A program made the position numbers and the translations under genes. From Novosphingobium barchaimii LL02 (lineage in GTDB: Bacteria; Pseudomonadota; Alphaproteobacteria; Sphingomonadales; Sphingomonadaceae): a stretch of 64,000 nt of DNA. Of the stretch, positions 44,046 to 53,468 are shown one piece after another. The notes below the pieces were generated by a model. That model saw nothing but the letters and a program-made list of their open reading frames with translations. It had not been told where the DNA came from and searched no databases. The stretch's first letter is position 1. Every line of letters begins with the position of its first letter. Location: assembly GCF_001046635.1 (NCBI RefSeq), contig NZ_KQ130455.1:1-64000 (forward strand). The letters are read 5' to 3'.

Positions 44046-44393
44046 ATGTCGATCGAATTTTACGGCATTCCCAACTGCGACACCGTCAAGAAAGCGCGTA
44101 CCTGGCTTGACGCAAAGGGCATCGCCTTCACCTTTCACGACTACAAGAAGGAAGGCGCGGACCCTGAAAAGCTGGCGGCATGGATCGATGCGGCCGGTCT
44201 GGACAAAGTGCTGAACCGAGCCGGTACAACCTTCCGCAAACTGCCCGATGCCGACAAGGCAAACCTTGATCCCGCAAAGGCGGCCGCGCTGATGGCTGCC
44301 AATCCCAGCACGATCAAGCGGCCCATCGTTATCCATCCCGACGGGATTCTCGTCGGCTTCAAAGAGCCGGAGTGGGCTGCGGCGTTCGGCTGA
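44046..44393 (+). CDS. ArsC/Spx-like reductase-family protein (YffB-like)
   Basis: A 115-residue thioredoxin-fold protein started at ATG 44046 with GAAGAGG upstream. YGIPNCDTVKKARTWLDAKG has the single N-terminal Cys of the YffB/ArsC-like family, and the C-terminal part has NPSTIKRPIVIHPDGILVGF. It is close to YffB, a possible glutathione-dependent thiol reductase, more than to true arsenate reductases, since no ars genes are near. The next gene starts 9 bp downstream, so they may be co-transcribed. Confidence 0.85.
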   Translation: MSIEFYGIPNCDTVKKARTWLDAKGIAFTFHDYKKEGADPEKLAAWIDAAGLDKVLNRAGTTFRKLPDADKANLDPAKAAALMAANPSTIKRPIVIHPDGILVGFKEPEWAAAFG

Positions 44394-44402
44394 GCGAAAG
44401 CG

Positions 44403-44966
44403 ATGAACCCGGTCGAATGGATCGCCGCCGCGCTTGGCCTCGTGAATATCGCGCTGCTGGTGCGGCGCAGCATGTGGAACTATCCGTTCGGCATGGCGAT
44501 GGTGGCGCTTTACGCTTTCGTCTTTTTCGAGGCGCGGCTCTACGGCGAATCGGGCCTGCAGTTGTTCTTCTTCGCCGCGCAGGCCTGGGGCTGGGTTCTA
44601 TGGGTCCGGGCGGGCAGCGGCGATAGCCAGGTGCCGGTGCGCTGGCTGGGCAATTTCAGTCGTGTTGTCTGGCTCACCGCCACGGCAGCGCTGGCGCTGA
44701 ATCTGGGCTGGGTCATGCACCGCTTCACCGATGCATCGCTGCCATATGCGGACGCGGCGATCGCCGGCGGCAGCATCGCCGCGCAGATCCTGCTGGCGTT
44801 CCGCCGAATTGAGAACTGGGTTCTGTGGATCGCGATCGATATCGCCTCCATCGCGGTCTACGTGACCAAAGGACTGTGGCCCACTGCTGGTCTATACGTA
44901 GTGTTCCTCGGGATGTCGGCCCTGGGGTTGCGTGAATGGATCGCCGCGCACAGGAAGCAGCCATGA
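44403..44966 (+). CDS. pnuC: PnuC-family nicotinamide riboside transporter
   Basis: A 187-residue integral membrane protein with about seven helices. LVRRSMWNYPFGMAMVALYA, YGESGLQLFFFAAQAWGWVL and IENWVLWIAIDIASIAVYVT (with KGL) are PnuC signatures. The stop overlaps the NadR-like kinase gene (ATGA), so the pair forms a transport and trapping unit: nicotinamide riboside enters and is phosphorylated. It is a paralogue of the TPP-controlled gene at 24473-25042. Confidence 0.88.
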   Translation: MNPVEWIAAALGLVNIALLVRRSMWNYPFGMAMVALYAFVFFEARLYGESGLQLFFFAAQAWGWVLWVRAGSGDSQVPVRWLGNFSRVVWLTATAALALNLGWVMHRFTDASLPYADAAIAGGSIAAQILLAFRRIENWVLWIAIDIASIAVYVTKGLWPTAGLYVVFLGMSALGLREWIAAHRKQP

Positions 44967-45496
44967 CGCCCGAATCCTCCACCAAGACGGTCTGCTTCCA
45001 CGGCGCGGAAAGTACCGGCAAGTCTGTGCTGTGCGAGCGCTTGCTGGTAACGCGCGGCTGGCCTTACGTACCCGAATATGGCCGCCTCTACTGCGAGGAG
45101 CATGGAATCGATCTGACAATGGCGGACCTGCTGGTCATTGCTCAGGGCCAGGCGCGGATGAACCGCCATGCTCTGGAAGCCGCGCCGCCGGTGCTGCTGC
45201 ACGACACCGACCAGCTGATGACCGCCGCCTGGGCCCAGATGCTGTTCGCCGAAGTGCCCGAGCAGCTGCTCGCCTATCCGAAGGCGGACCTTTACCTGCT
45301 GTTCGAGCCTGACGTGCCCTGGCGTGAAGACGGCACCCGTTTCTTCGGCGAGGATGACACGCGCGCGCGCTTCGCCGCGCTGGCGGAGGACATGCTGGTG
45401 CGCACCGGGGTCCCCTACACACGCATCTCCGGTTCTTGGGAGGAGCGCGTGTCGTTGGCTACGCAGGCGATCGAAGAACTGGCTGCGGCGGGCTAA
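44963..45496 (+). CDS. NadR-like AAA ATPase / ribosylnicotinamide kinase
   Basis: A 177-residue P-loop kinase from ATG 44963. The Walker A is CFHGAESTGKSVLCERL (GAESTGKS, as in NadR), with YVPEYGRLYCEEHGIDL and LLHDTDQLMT downstream. It resembles the C-terminal kinase domain of NadR without the adenylyltransferase or regulator domains. With PnuC it would turn nicotinamide riboside into NMN. The gene ends just before a bidirectional hairpin. Confidence 0.85.
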   Translation: MTPESSTKTVCFHGAESTGKSVLCERLLVTRGWPYVPEYGRLYCEEHGIDLTMADLLVIAQGQARMNRHALEAAPPVLLHDTDQLMTAAWAQMLFAEVPEQLLAYPKADLYLLFEPDVPWREDGTRFFGEDDTRARFAALAEDMLVRTGVPYTRISGSWEERVSLATQAIEELAAAG

Positions 45497-45498
45497 GA

Positions 45499-45562
45499 GA
45501 CCGTTTGAGAATGGGCTGGTGCCGCATTCAAAATGCGCTCTTCTGCGCATTTTCAAACGGTC
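45499..45562. terminator. Bidirectional hairpin between the NadR-like gene and ubiG
   Basis: GACCGTTTGAGAATG pairs with the complement near CGCATTTTCAAACGGTC, with a second small hairpin (GCATTCAAAATGCG) inside. It lies between two convergent stops, two and one bases from each. Confidence 0.65.
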
Positions 45563-45563
45563 G

Positions 45564-46313
45564 CTAAGCCAGCCGCGCCGTCACGATGTAGTTGAGCGAC
45601 AGGTCTTCCGACAAGTGAAGCCCCTTGAGCGGGGACCATGCGATGCCGCGCGGTTCGTCCAGCACCAGACCCGCGCCCTGCGCCAGTTCGCGCAGTTCGT
45701 CGGGCGTGGGAAACTGGCTCCAGTCATGAGTGCCGCGCGGGACCTTGCCGAGTCGCTCAGCCGCCTCGACCAGAAGCAGGCGCGAGGGGATGGTGCGATT
45801 GGGGCAGGAGAGGATCATCAGCCCGTCCGGCGCGAGGGCCGAGGCGAGCTGGCTCAGGAACAGCGCCTTGTCGGTGACGTGCTCGATCACTTCCAGCGAG
45901 CAGACGAGGTCGAAGCCGGTCAGCCCCAGCGAGCCGAGTTCCCCGGCGCGGTAGTCGATGGCGAGGCCCATGGTGCCGGCATGGGCGCTGGCGGCGGCGA
46001 TGTTTTCAGGCGCGGCGTCGACGCCGGTGACGGCCGCGCCCATGCGGGCCAGCGGCTCGCAAAGCAGGCCCGCGCCGCAGCCGGCATCGAGGGCCCGCTT
46101 GCCAGATAGTGGGCGAACATTGCGCGAATCGCCTCCGAAATGTGTATCGATCGCTTCGCGCATGAAGGCCAGTCGCACCGGGTTCAGGCGGTGCAGCATG
46201 GCCGAGGAACCCCTGGGGTCCCACCACTCGGCCGCCAGCTTGCCGAAGTGCGCGGCCTCCTTGGGATCGATTGTTGCGCGCGGGCTGGTGCTCGTTGCAG
46301 TTGCATTGTCCAT
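45564..46313 (-). CDS. ubiG: Ubiquinone biosynthesis O-methyltransferase
   Basis: A 249-residue SAM-dependent methyltransferase. DPKEAAHFGKLAAEWWDPRG and MLHRLNPVRLAFM are the UbiG start. The SAM site reads LDAGCGAGLLCEPLARMGAA, then VTGVDAAPENIAAASAHA, and the later text includes SLEVIEHV and the YIVTARL end. It catalyses both O-methylations of the ubiquinone ring. It is divergent from lysC with a 94-bp gap, as in other sphingomonads. Confidence 0.95.
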   Translation of the reverse strand: MDNATATSTSPRATIDPKEAAHFGKLAAEWWDPRGSSAMLHRLNPVRLAFMREAIDTHFGGDSRNVRPLSGKRALDAGCGAGLLCEPLARMGAAVTGVDAAPENIAAASAHAGTMGLAIDYRAGELGSLGLTGFDLVCSLEVIEHVTDKALFLSQLASALAPDGLMILSCPNRTIPSRLLLVEAAERLGKVPRGTHDWSQFPTPDELRELAQGAGLVLDEPRGIAWSPLKGLHLSEDLSLNYIVTARLA

Positions 46314-46407
46314 GAGTCCCTCCTAACAGCGCGCCCGACTGTTATCCACATCGTCCGCACCACGCGGACGAAATCGAACCCACTCGCAGCAGGGAGGCAC
46401 CGGCGCC

Positions 46408-47667
46408 TTGGCACGTATCGTGATGAAATTCGGCGGCACTTCGATGGCCGGGTCCGAGCGCATCCGGCGCGTGGCGGGTATCGTCAAACGCCAGCAGGAA
46501 GCCGGGCACGAGGTTGCCGTCGTGGTTTCGGCCATGTCTGGCGAGACCGACCGCCTCGTCAACTTCTGCCGCGAGGCGAACGCCCTCTACGATCCCGCCG
46601 AATATGACGTCGTCGTCGCGTCGGGCGAGCAGGTCACGTCGGGCCTGCTGGCGCTGACACTGCAGGCGATCGGCTGCAAGGCGCGTTCGTGGCAGGGCTG
46701 GCAGGTGCCGATCAAGACCGACGACGCTCATGCCAAGGCCCGCATCGAGGAAATCGACGCGGACGCCCTGATCGCCTCGATGGCGGCGGGCGAGATCGCC
46801 GTGATCCCCGGTTTCCAGGGCGTTTCGCCGGAGGGCCGCGTGACCACGCTGGGCCGCGGCGGTTCGGACACTTCGGCAGTGGCTGTGGCGGCTGCGGTCA
46901 AGGCCGATCGCTGCGACATCTATACCGATGTCGACGGCGTCTACACCACCGACCCGCGCATCGTCGCCAAGGCGCGCAAGCTGCCGTTGGTGACGTATGA
47001 GGAAATGCTCGAACTGGCTTCGGTCGGCTCGAAGGTATTGCAGACCCGCTCGGTCAGCCTCGCCATGAAGGAAAAGGTGCGCGTTCAGGTGCTGTCCTCG
47101 TTCATCGACGAGACTGCCCCGGCCGCCGACACCATCCCCGGCACCCTGATCGTCAGCGACGAGGAATTGGAAGGAAGCGACATGGAACGCCAGCTCATCA
47201 CCGGTATCGCCGCCGACAAGAACGAGGCGAAAGTCACGCTTACCCGCGTGCCGGACCGTCCCGGCGCGGTGGCCTCGATCTTCGCGCCGCTCGCGGAATC
47301 GAACATCAACGTCGACATGATTATCCAGAACGTCGCCAAGGATAAGGGCGAGACCGACGTCACCTTCACGGTGCCGCAGTCCGACCTTGCCCGCGCGCAG
47401 GCGATGCTGGAAGAGCGCAAGGATTCGATCGGCTACTACCGCCTGATCGCCGACGGCAACGTGGCGAAGATCAGCGTAGTGGGTGTCGGTATGCGCAGCC
47501 ATGCCGGCGTCGCCAGCACGATGTTCAAGACGCTGGCCGATCGCGGCATCAACATCATCGCGATCTCCACCAGCGAGATCAAGGTATCGGTCCTGATCGA
47601 CACCGACGAGACCGAACTGGCCGTGCGCGTGCTGCACACCGCTTACGGGCTTGACGCGGCGGCCTGA
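46408..47667 (+). CDS. lysC: Aspartate kinase (aspartokinase)
   Basis: A 419-residue enzyme for the first step of the Lys/Met/Thr pathway. It opens MARIVMKFGGTSMAGSERIR (KFGGTSM) and has the catalytic LGRGGSDTSAVAVAAAVKAD and IYTDVDGVYTTDPRI. The C-terminal ACT domains (about 265-419) bind feedback inhibitors, probably lysine and/or threonine. Start context and length are standard for a monofunctional class. A REP-like repeat and a terminator follow. Confidence 0.96.
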   Translation: MARIVMKFGGTSMAGSERIRRVAGIVKRQQEAGHEVAVVVSAMSGETDRLVNFCREANALYDPAEYDVVVASGEQVTSGLLALTLQAIGCKARSWQGWQVPIKTDDAHAKARIEEIDADALIASMAAGEIAVIPGFQGVSPEGRVTTLGRGGSDTSAVAVAAAVKADRCDIYTDVDGVYTTDPRIVAKARKLPLVTYEEMLELASVGSKVLQTRSVSLAMKEKVRVQVLSSFIDETAPAADTIPGTLIVSDEELEGSDMERQLITGIAADKNEAKVTLTRVPDRPGAVASIFAPLAESNINVDMIIQNVAKDKGETDVTFTVPQSDLARAQAMLEERKDSIGYYRLIADGNVAKISVVGVGMRSHAGVASTMFKTLADRGINIIAISTSEIKVSVLIDTDETELAVRVLHTAYGLDAAA

Positions 47668-47679
47668 TTAGAGGGTTTT

Positions 47680-47720
47680 CGGGCTCTCGACACCGCTCAG
47701 GCTGAGCTTGTCGAAGCCCC
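47680..47720. repeat. REP-like repeat, third copy, able to form a hairpin
   Basis: GGGCTCTCGACACCGCTCAG followed by GCTGAGCTTGTCGAAGCCCC. The outer part folds back (GGGCT.TCGACA with TGTCGAAGCCC), and the core GCTGAGCTTGTCGAAG is identical to the copy at 41282-41297. Confidence 0.75.
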
Positions 47721-47738
47721 GGCGCCAAGACCCAATTT

Positions 47739-47778
47739 TAAAAAAGCCCCATGCGTCACTTCGCACGGGGCTTTTTTC
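47739..47778. terminator. Bidirectional intrinsic terminator between lysC and the catalase gene
   Basis: AAAAAAGCCCC ... GGGGCTTTTTT around a short loop region with ATGCG/CGCA pairing. The A-run on one side and T-run on the other serve both strands. Confidence 0.9.
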
Positions 47779-47783
47779 GTCGG

Positions 47784-49319
47784 TCAGTCCGCCAGTTCGG
47801 GCTGAGGCGAGAGATCGGGATTGACGCTCATGCCCAGGGCTGCGGCCACGCCGGCGCCGTAGGCCGGATCGCAGCGGGTGCAATTGTCGATGTGGCGCTG
47901 CTTGATGAAGTCCAGCGCATCGCCCATCGCGCCGGCGGTGTTGGCGAACAGACGCTGCTTCTGGGCATCGTCCATCAACTGGAACAGCGCGCGTGGCTGG
48001 CTATAGTAATCGTCATCGTCCTCGCGGAAGTTCCAGAAATCAGCGTTCCCGTCGATCTTCATCGGCGGTTCGCGGAACTCAGGCTGGCCTTGCCACTGCC
48101 CGAACGAGTTCGGGTGGTAGTGCGGCAGGCCGCCATAGTTGCCGTCGACCCGGCCCTGTCCGTCGCGGTGGTTGTTGAACACCGGGCAGCGCGCCGCATT
48201 CACAGGGATCTGGTGATGGTTGACGCCAAGCCGGTAACGCTGCGCATCCGCATAGGCGAACAGGCGCGCCTGCAGCATCTTGTCAGGCGAGACTCCAATG
48301 CCGGGGACGAGGTTGGACGGCGAGAAAGCGCTCTGCTCCACATCGGCAAAGAAGTTCTCCGGATTGCGGTTAAGTTCCATCATGCCGAGCTCGATCAGCG
48401 GATAGGTCTTCTGCGACCAGACCTTGGTGAGGTCGAAGGGGTGGAAGCCGCAGGTCGCCGCTTCTTCCTCGGCCATGATCTGGACCATGACCTTCCACTT
48501 CGGGAAATCGCCGCGCTCGATGGCATCGTAAAGATCGCGCTGGTTCGATTCGCGGTCGCCCGCCACCACATCGGCCGCTTCGGCGTCGGTCAGGTGAGCA
48601 TGGCCCTGCTGGGTCTTGAAGTGGAACTTCACCCAGAAGCGCTCACCCGCCTCGTTGTAGAACGAGTAGGTGTGGCTGGAGAAACCGTCCATGTGCCGGT
48701 AGGACTTGGGGATACCCCGGTCGCCCATAACGTAAGTGACCTGGTGCAGGGCCTCGGGCAGCAGGGTCCAAAAGTCCCAATTGTTGGTGGCGCTGCGCAG
48801 GTTGGTGCGCGGATCGCGCTTCACCGCCTTGTTGAGATCGGCGAACTGGCGCGGGTCGCGCACGAAGAAGACCGGCGTGTTGTTGCCGACCATGTCCCAG
48901 TTGCCTTCCTCGGTGTAGAACTTCACCGCGAAGCCGCGAATGTCGCGCTCGGCATCGGCGGCGCCGCGCTCACCGGCCACGGTGGTGAAGCGGGCAAACA
49001 GTTCGGTCTGCTTGCCGGCTTCGCCCAGGAACTTCGCGCGCGTGTACTTCGAGACGTCGCCAGTGACGGTGAAGGTGCCGAACGCGCCCGAGCCCTTGGC
49101 GTGCATGCGCCGCTCGGGGATGACTTCACGGTTGAGGTTGGCCAGCTTTTCCAGCAGCCACACGTCCTGCATGAGCAAGGGGCCGCGCGGGCCGGCGGTC
49201 ATCGAGTTCGATGCATCGACCACGGGCGCGCCGAACTGGGTGGTCAGCGGGGTAGCCGCGAGGGGGGTGTCGCCGTGGCCGTAGGGGCACTTGCCGCCGG
49301 CGGGGTTCGATCCGTTCAT
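47784..49319 (-). CDS. Catalase (monofunctional haem enzyme)
   Basis: A 511-residue catalase from ATG 49319, chosen for AAAGGAG at good spacing; an in-frame ATG nine codons upstream is possible. Features: [20 protein letters not shown] with the catalytic His, [20 protein letters not shown] with the distal Asn, and [20 protein letters not shown] with the proximal haem-ligand Tyr. It has the size of a small-subunit catalase, likely cytoplasmic. It protects against peroxide with AhpCF. Confidence 0.95.
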   Translation of the reverse strand: MNGSNPAGGKCPYGHGDTPLAATPLTTQFGAPVVDASNSMTAGPRGPLLMQDVWLLEKLANLNREVIPERRMHAKGSGAFGTFTVTGDVSKYTRAKFLGEAGKQTELFARFTTVAGERGAADAERDIRGFAVKFYTEEGNWDMVGNNTPVFFVRDPRQFADLNKAVKRDPRTNLRSATNNWDFWTLLPEALHQVTYVMGDRGIPKSYRHMDGFSSHTYSFYNEAGERFWVKFHFKTQQGHAHLTDAEAADVVAGDRESNQRDLYDAIERGDFPKWKVMVQIMAEEEAATCGFHPFDLTKVWSQKTYPLIELGMMELNRNPENFFADVEQSAFSPSNLVPGIGVSPDKMLQARLFAYADAQRYRLGVNHHQIPVNAARCPVFNNHRDGQGRVDGNYGGLPHYHPNSFGQWQGQPEFREPPMKIDGNADFWNFREDDDDYYSQPRALFQLMDDAQKQRLFANTAGAMGDALDFIKQRHIDNCTRCDPAYGAGVAAALGMSVNPDLSPQPELAD

Positions 49320-49482
49320 CGCGAGACTCCTTTGAGGGTTTGTCATGGTTTCATGGTGCGTTGCCGTCAGCGTCGCTGCGGCTCATGCTGTGGTTCTACT
49401 GGAGCCGGAATAAGGGGAGAAGCTATACGAACATCTATCTGTAATCGGCAAAAGCGATCAGCGAGACGGAAACCTTATGCGA

Positions 49483-49776
49483 TTATGCGAGGGTCCGGCG
49501 CAGGGAAGTGAGAGCGTCGACCATCAGGGCACGGCTGGAGCGAAGCTGTGCGGCATCTTCAGTATCGGTCGCGGCGGTGAATGCCTGGGCATGGACACGC
49601 AGCAGCATGAAACCCTCGTCGGAAATCCGGCCCGCCAGATAGCCGATGCCTCGTTCCACCCGACCGATGGCGGGAGCGCCAAAGCTGAAGGACGCCGTGG
49701 CTATGCGCAGTACCCCTTCGATTTCCAGAATGTCCCCACACGGCACGTCTTCCGCCGCTTCGCGGTAGTCGATCAC
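49483..49776 (-). CDS. Small uncharacterised protein with GTG start
   Basis: A 97-residue protein read from GTG 49776; the frame is closed by a stop 33 bases upstream. The text (DILEIEGVLRIATASFSFGA, SDEGFMLLRVHAQAFTAATD) looks protein-like and helical at the C-terminus, but no family is recognised. It lies 163 bp upstream of the catalase gene on the same strand and may be expressed with it. The divergent gap of 223 bp to the next gene shows nothing else. Confidence 0.45.
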   Translation of the reverse strand: MIDYREAAEDVPCGDILEIEGVLRIATASFSFGAPAIGRVERGIGYLAGRISDEGFMLLRVHAQAFTAATDTEDAAQLRSSRALMVDALTSLRRTLA

Positions 49777-49999
49777 GCGTGGGGCATGGCGGGAGCAGCC
49801 GGCTTGTTACAAGCGAACTTTCTGGGCGTTCCCTGAGCGGTTCGTCGTCCCGAAAAACTTTATCGAAGTGCCTGCATTGTTCCCCATCATTCCGTAACAT
49901 AATTTAGGTCGTCCCGTGGTTCCGCTGCTCGCCGCTTGTGCGGTGCGATTCGTCATCCTATGGCGCATCCCTGTATAAAACCCGGGCTATGGGAAACTC

Positions 50000-51034
50000 A
50001 TGACCGCACATTCCAAGACTTCGGCCCTCATGGCGCGCGGATGCGAATTCCTCGGTAGCGAAACTGCGATCCTTTGCGGTGCGATGTCCTGGGTTTCCGA
50101 GCGCAATCTCGTTGCGGCAATCAGCAACGCCGGCGGCTTCGGCGTGATCGCCTGCGGGGCGATGACGCCTGCGCTGCTCGACGCTGAGATCGCCGCGACC
50201 AAAACGCTGACGGACAAGCCCTTCGGCGTCAACCTCATCACCATGCACCCGGACCTGTTCGAACTGATCGAGGTCTGCGCGAAACGCGGCGTCACCCATG
50301 TGGTGCTGGCCGGCGGGATTCCGCCAAAAGGCAGCGTCGAGGCGATCAAGAACAGCGGCGCCAAGGTCATCTGCTTCGCGCCCACGCTGGCGCTGGGCAA
50401 GAAGCTGCTGCGTTCGGGCGCGGACGCGCTGGTGATCGAAGGGTCGGAAGCGGGCGGCCACATCGGCCCGGTTTCCACCTCGGTCCTCGCGCAGGAAATC
50501 CTGCCCACGCTGGCAGCCGATCACCTCGTGTTCGTGGCCGGCGGCATCGGCCGGGGCGAGGCGATTGCCGGTTACCTCGAAATGGGCGCGGCCGGCGTTC
50601 AGCTTGGCACGCGTTTCGCCTGCGCCAGCGAATCGGTTGCGCACCCGGCTTTCAAGAAGGCCTTCTTCCGTGCTTCCGCGCGCGAGGCCGTCGCGTCTGT
50701 CCAGGTCGATCCGCGCCTGCCGGTGATCCCGGTGCGTGCGCTCAAGAACAAGGGCACCGAGGAATTCACCGCCAAGCAGGTCGCCGTGGCGAAGCTGCTC
50801 GATGCCGGCGAAGTCGACATGGGCGAGGCGCAGCTCCAGATTGAGCGTTTCTGGGCCGGCGCTCTGCGCCGTGCCGCGATCGACGGCGACATCGAGAGCG
50901 GCTCGATCATGGCCGGCCAGTCGGTTGGCATGGTCAACAAGGAAGAGCCGGTGACCGAGATCATCGCCGCGCTCATGGCCGAGAGCGAGGCTGCCCTTGG
51001 GGGCCGCGCCGGCGCTCCCGTCATCGCTGCCTGA
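50000..51034 (+). CDS. Nitronate monooxygenase (2-nitropropane dioxygenase family)
   Basis: A 344-residue FMN TIM-barrel protein. [20 protein letters not shown], then [13 protein letters not shown], matches the family start. [19 protein letters not shown] contains the conserved GGH, and [20 protein letters not shown] the phosphate-binding loop. It oxidises nitronates or related carbanions to detoxify them. The next gene, purU, begins 13 bp after the stop, so they form a transcription unit. Confidence 0.9.
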   Translation: MTAHSKTSALMARGCEFLGSETAILCGAMSWVSERNLVAAISNAGGFGVIACGAMTPALLDAEIAATKTLTDKPFGVNLITMHPDLFELIEVCAKRGVTHVVLAGGIPPKGSVEAIKNSGAKVICFAPTLALGKKLLRSGADALVIEGSEAGGHIGPVSTSVLAQEILPTLAADHLVFVAGGIGRGEAIAGYLEMGAAGVQLGTRFACASESVAHPAFKKAFFRASAREAVASVQVDPRLPVIPVRALKNKGTEEFTAKQVAVAKLLDAGEVDMGEAQLQIERFWAGALRRAAIDGDIESGSIMAGQSVGMVNKEEPVTEIIAALMAESEAALGGRAGAPVIAA

Positions 51035-51047
51035 AGGAACGCGCGCG

Positions 51048-51902
51048 ATGCCTGAACCGCTGATCCTCGCGCTTTCGTGCGCCGACCGTCCGGGCATCGT
51101 CGCGCGGGTGACGGGCTATCTCGCCCGGATGGGCTGCAACATCATCGAGGCGCAGCAGTTCAACGACCTTGCCGAAGACAAGTTCTTCATGCGCGTCGCG
51201 TTCGATCCGGGAGCCGCTGACCGCGAGGAAATCCGCGAGGGTTTCGGCCCGATCGCGCACGAATACGGTATGGCCTGGTCGATGCTCCGGCGCGACCGGC
51301 CGCGCCGGGTGCTGCTTATGGTCAGCAAGTTCGACCACTGCCTGGCCGACCTGCTCTACCGCCAGCGCATCGGCGAGATCGCGATGGAGGTGGTGGCAAT
51401 CGTCTCCAACCACCCGCGCGATGCGGTAAATACGCTGATGATCGGCGACATTCCCTTCCATCACCTGCCGGTGGAAAAGGGCGCCAAGGCCGAGCAGGAA
51501 GCCCAGGTCCGCGCACTGGTGGAGGATACCCGCGCCGAACTGGTGGTGCTGGCGCGCTATATGCAGATCCTCTCGGACGAGATGGCGGGCTGGCTTTCGG
51601 GCCGCTGCATCAACATCCACCACTCGTTCCTGCCCGGTTTCAAGGGCGCCAAGCCCTATCACCAGGCCCATGCACGCGGCGTGAAAATGATCGGCGCGAC
51701 CGCGCACTACGTCACCGCCGACCTCGATGAAGGCCCTATCATCCATCAGGACGTGGAGGCCGTAACCCATGCCAACACGCCCGAGGACATGGTTCGCAAG
51801 GGCCGCGATATCGAGCGCCGGGTCCTGGCCGAAGCAGTGCGCCTCCACCTGGAAGACCGGGTGCTGATCAACGGTTCGCGCACTGTGGTGTTCAGGAGCT
51901 GA
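51048..51902 (+). CDS. purU: Formyltetrahydrofolate deformylase
   Basis: A 284-residue enzyme from ATG 51048. The N-terminal ACT domain ([20 protein letters not shown], residues 5-80) is followed by a formyltransferase-type domain with VSNHPRDA, the active-site [20 protein letters not shown] and [20 protein letters not shown]. It releases formate and THF from 10-formyl-THF and so balances one-carbon pools. A longer frame upstream overlaps the previous gene. Confidence 0.94.
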   Translation: MPEPLILALSCADRPGIVARVTGYLARMGCNIIEAQQFNDLAEDKFFMRVAFDPGAADREEIREGFGPIAHEYGMAWSMLRRDRPRRVLLMVSKFDHCLADLLYRQRIGEIAMEVVAIVSNHPRDAVNTLMIGDIPFHHLPVEKGAKAEQEAQVRALVEDTRAELVVLARYMQILSDEMAGWLSGRCINIHHSFLPGFKGAKPYHQAHARGVKMIGATAHYVTADLDEGPIIHQDVEAVTHANTPEDMVRKGRDIERRVLAEAVRLHLEDRVLINGSRTVVFRS

Positions 51903-51971
51903 CGCGGCGAAGCGGCTTGCCGTAAACCCCGCCATGGGCAAGACTGCCCGTAACGATAAGGGGAGAGCGCC

Positions 51972-52373
51972 ATGCAAGTGAGCGGCATAGACCACGTCAA
52001 CATCCTGACCGACGATCTGGAGGGCACGGCCAGCTTTTACGAGCGCCTCCTCGGACTACGGCGCAGCGAGAACCCGGCGATCCGCATGGGTGTCGCCGGA
52101 TACTGGATGCGCGATGCAACCGACCATCCGATCGTCCACCTTGTCGATCGCCTTTCGGCTGGCGAACGCTTCGAGGCCTACCGTCCCGGCGCGCTGACCA
52201 ATGCTCTCCATCACGTCGCCCTGCGCTGCGAAGGCTTTGCAGCGACCTGCGAGCGGCTGGAAGAAATGTCGGTCGACTACCGCATCAACGACCTGGCGCA
52301 CGTCGGCCTGCGGCAGATCTTCCTGACCGATCCCAATGCGGTAAACCTGGAGCTGAATTTCAACGGCGATTGA
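51972..52373 (+). CDS. VOC (glyoxalase/bleomycin resistance) superfamily protein
   Basis: A 133-residue protein with two beta-alpha-beta-beta-beta units. It begins VSGIDHVNILTDDLEGTASF and YERLLGLRR, with metal-type His at 7 and a later ALHHVALRCEGFAATCERLE, and ends FLTDPNAVNLELNF with the C-terminal Glu of the VOC site. The reaction is unknown. AAGGGGAGAGCGCC precedes the start. Its 3' end overlaps that of the convergent hydrolase gene by 14 bp. Confidence 0.88.
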   Translation: MQVSGIDHVNILTDDLEGTASFYERLLGLRRSENPAIRMGVAGYWMRDATDHPIVHLVDRLSAGERFEAYRPGALTNALHHVALRCEGFAATCERLEEMSVDYRINDLAHVGLRQIFLTDPNAVNLELNFNGD

Positions 52374-53310
52374 AAGCCCGGCCAAACGCGGCGATGGAGT
52401 TCATCCGGGCTTGGCGAGAAATCGCCGCATCACTCACCATGTCGAAGCCGTGGTAGGCGCCGGGATAGACGTGCAGTTCCACCGGAACCCCGGCTTTGGC
52501 GAGACGGCGGGCGTAGTCGATGTCCTCCTCCATGAACAGATCCAGCGCGCCCACGGCGATGAAGGCGGGCGGAAGGCCGGAAAGGTCTTCGGCGCGCGAT
52601 GCTGCGGCATAGGGGCATACGCCCTCGCTGCCGGCGGGCACCCCGAGCAGCGAGGTCCATCCGAATACGTTCGATTCGGGGGTCCAGACGTGGTGACCGG
52701 TGTTTGGACCGGCGCTTTCCCGGCAGGTGCGGTCATCGATCATCGGGTAGATCAGGTGCTGGTGGCAGATTGCCGGACCGCCCCGGTCGCGGGCGACCAG
52801 CGCCAGCGCCGCCGCGAGACCGCCGCCTGCGCTCTCTCCGGCAATGGCGATGCGGGCGCCGTCGATAGCGAAGGCGTCGGCCTGAGCGTGCAGCCATTGC
52901 AGCGCAAGATAGCAATCCTCCACCGGGCCGGGGTGCACGGTATCGGGCGCAAGCCGGTAATCGACTGAAGCGACGATGCAGTTCAGTTCCAGCGCCAGCG
53001 CGGCGCTGGCGAGCGACATCGTATCGGCCGAACCGATGACATAGCCGCCGCCGTGGATGTGGAGGAGGGCAGCGGCCTGCGCGGGCAGGTCACGCGGGCG
53101 ATAGACGATCACCGGCACGTCGTGGCCTTCGGGCGAAGGCACGACGTGCCGCTCCATCAGGCAGCCCAGTCCCTCCGCCTGCGGGACGGGGCGCAGAGCC
53201 ATCGCCTGACGGATCTGGCCCAGCATCTCGGCGTTGAAGGTGAAGGCCGGCAGCATTTCCAATCCCGGCAACAGTTCGGGGTCCACCAGATCGAGTGTGC
53301 TCACTTCCAT
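52360..53310 (-). CDS. Alpha/beta hydrolase, hormone-sensitive-lipase type
   Basis: A 316-residue esterase-type protein from ATG 53310 (MEVSTLDLVDPELLPGLEML). The oxyanion-hole motif LLHIHGGGYVIGSADT and nucleophile IAIAGESAGGGLAAALALVA mark family IV (HSL) esterases, with the Asp and His near the C-terminus (VGALDLFMEE, PGAYHGFDMV). No signal peptide is seen. The natural substrate is unknown. The gene is convergent with the VOC gene and divergent from the next one. Confidence 0.9.
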   Translation of the reverse strand: MEVSTLDLVDPELLPGLEMLPAFTFNAEMLGQIRQAMALRPVPQAEGLGCLMERHVVPSPEGHDVPVIVYRPRDLPAQAAALLHIHGGGYVIGSADTMSLASAALALELNCIVASVDYRLAPDTVHPGPVEDCYLALQWLHAQADAFAIDGARIAIAGESAGGGLAAALALVARDRGGPAICHQHLIYPMIDDRTCRESAGPNTGHHVWTPESNVFGWTSLLGVPAGSEGVCPYAAASRAEDLSGLPPAFIAVGALDLFMEEDIDYARRLAKAGVPVELHVYPGAYHGFDMVSDAAISRQARMNSIAAFGRAFNRR

Positions 53311-53468
53311 TCCCCCGCCCTTTTCATTCTTAGCGCGAAAGTGTCGCATGGGCCGCGCTCTGTCCATCCAGTGCGAAAAAGCCGCCGGGGCGAAGCAGGG
53401 GGCTCGCTTCCGGCATGAACCCTGACTACCCTGGGGCGCTGCGGGACAGATTTTGCGGAGACAGATGC

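Noticed and set aside
47751-49511. 586-residue open frame antisense to the catalase gene
   Set aside because: The catalase has all haem and catalytic motifs; the antisense text shows none.
49958-51097. 379-residue frame antisense to the nitronate monooxygenase gene
   Set aside because: The plus-strand enzyme is complete and in an operon with purU.
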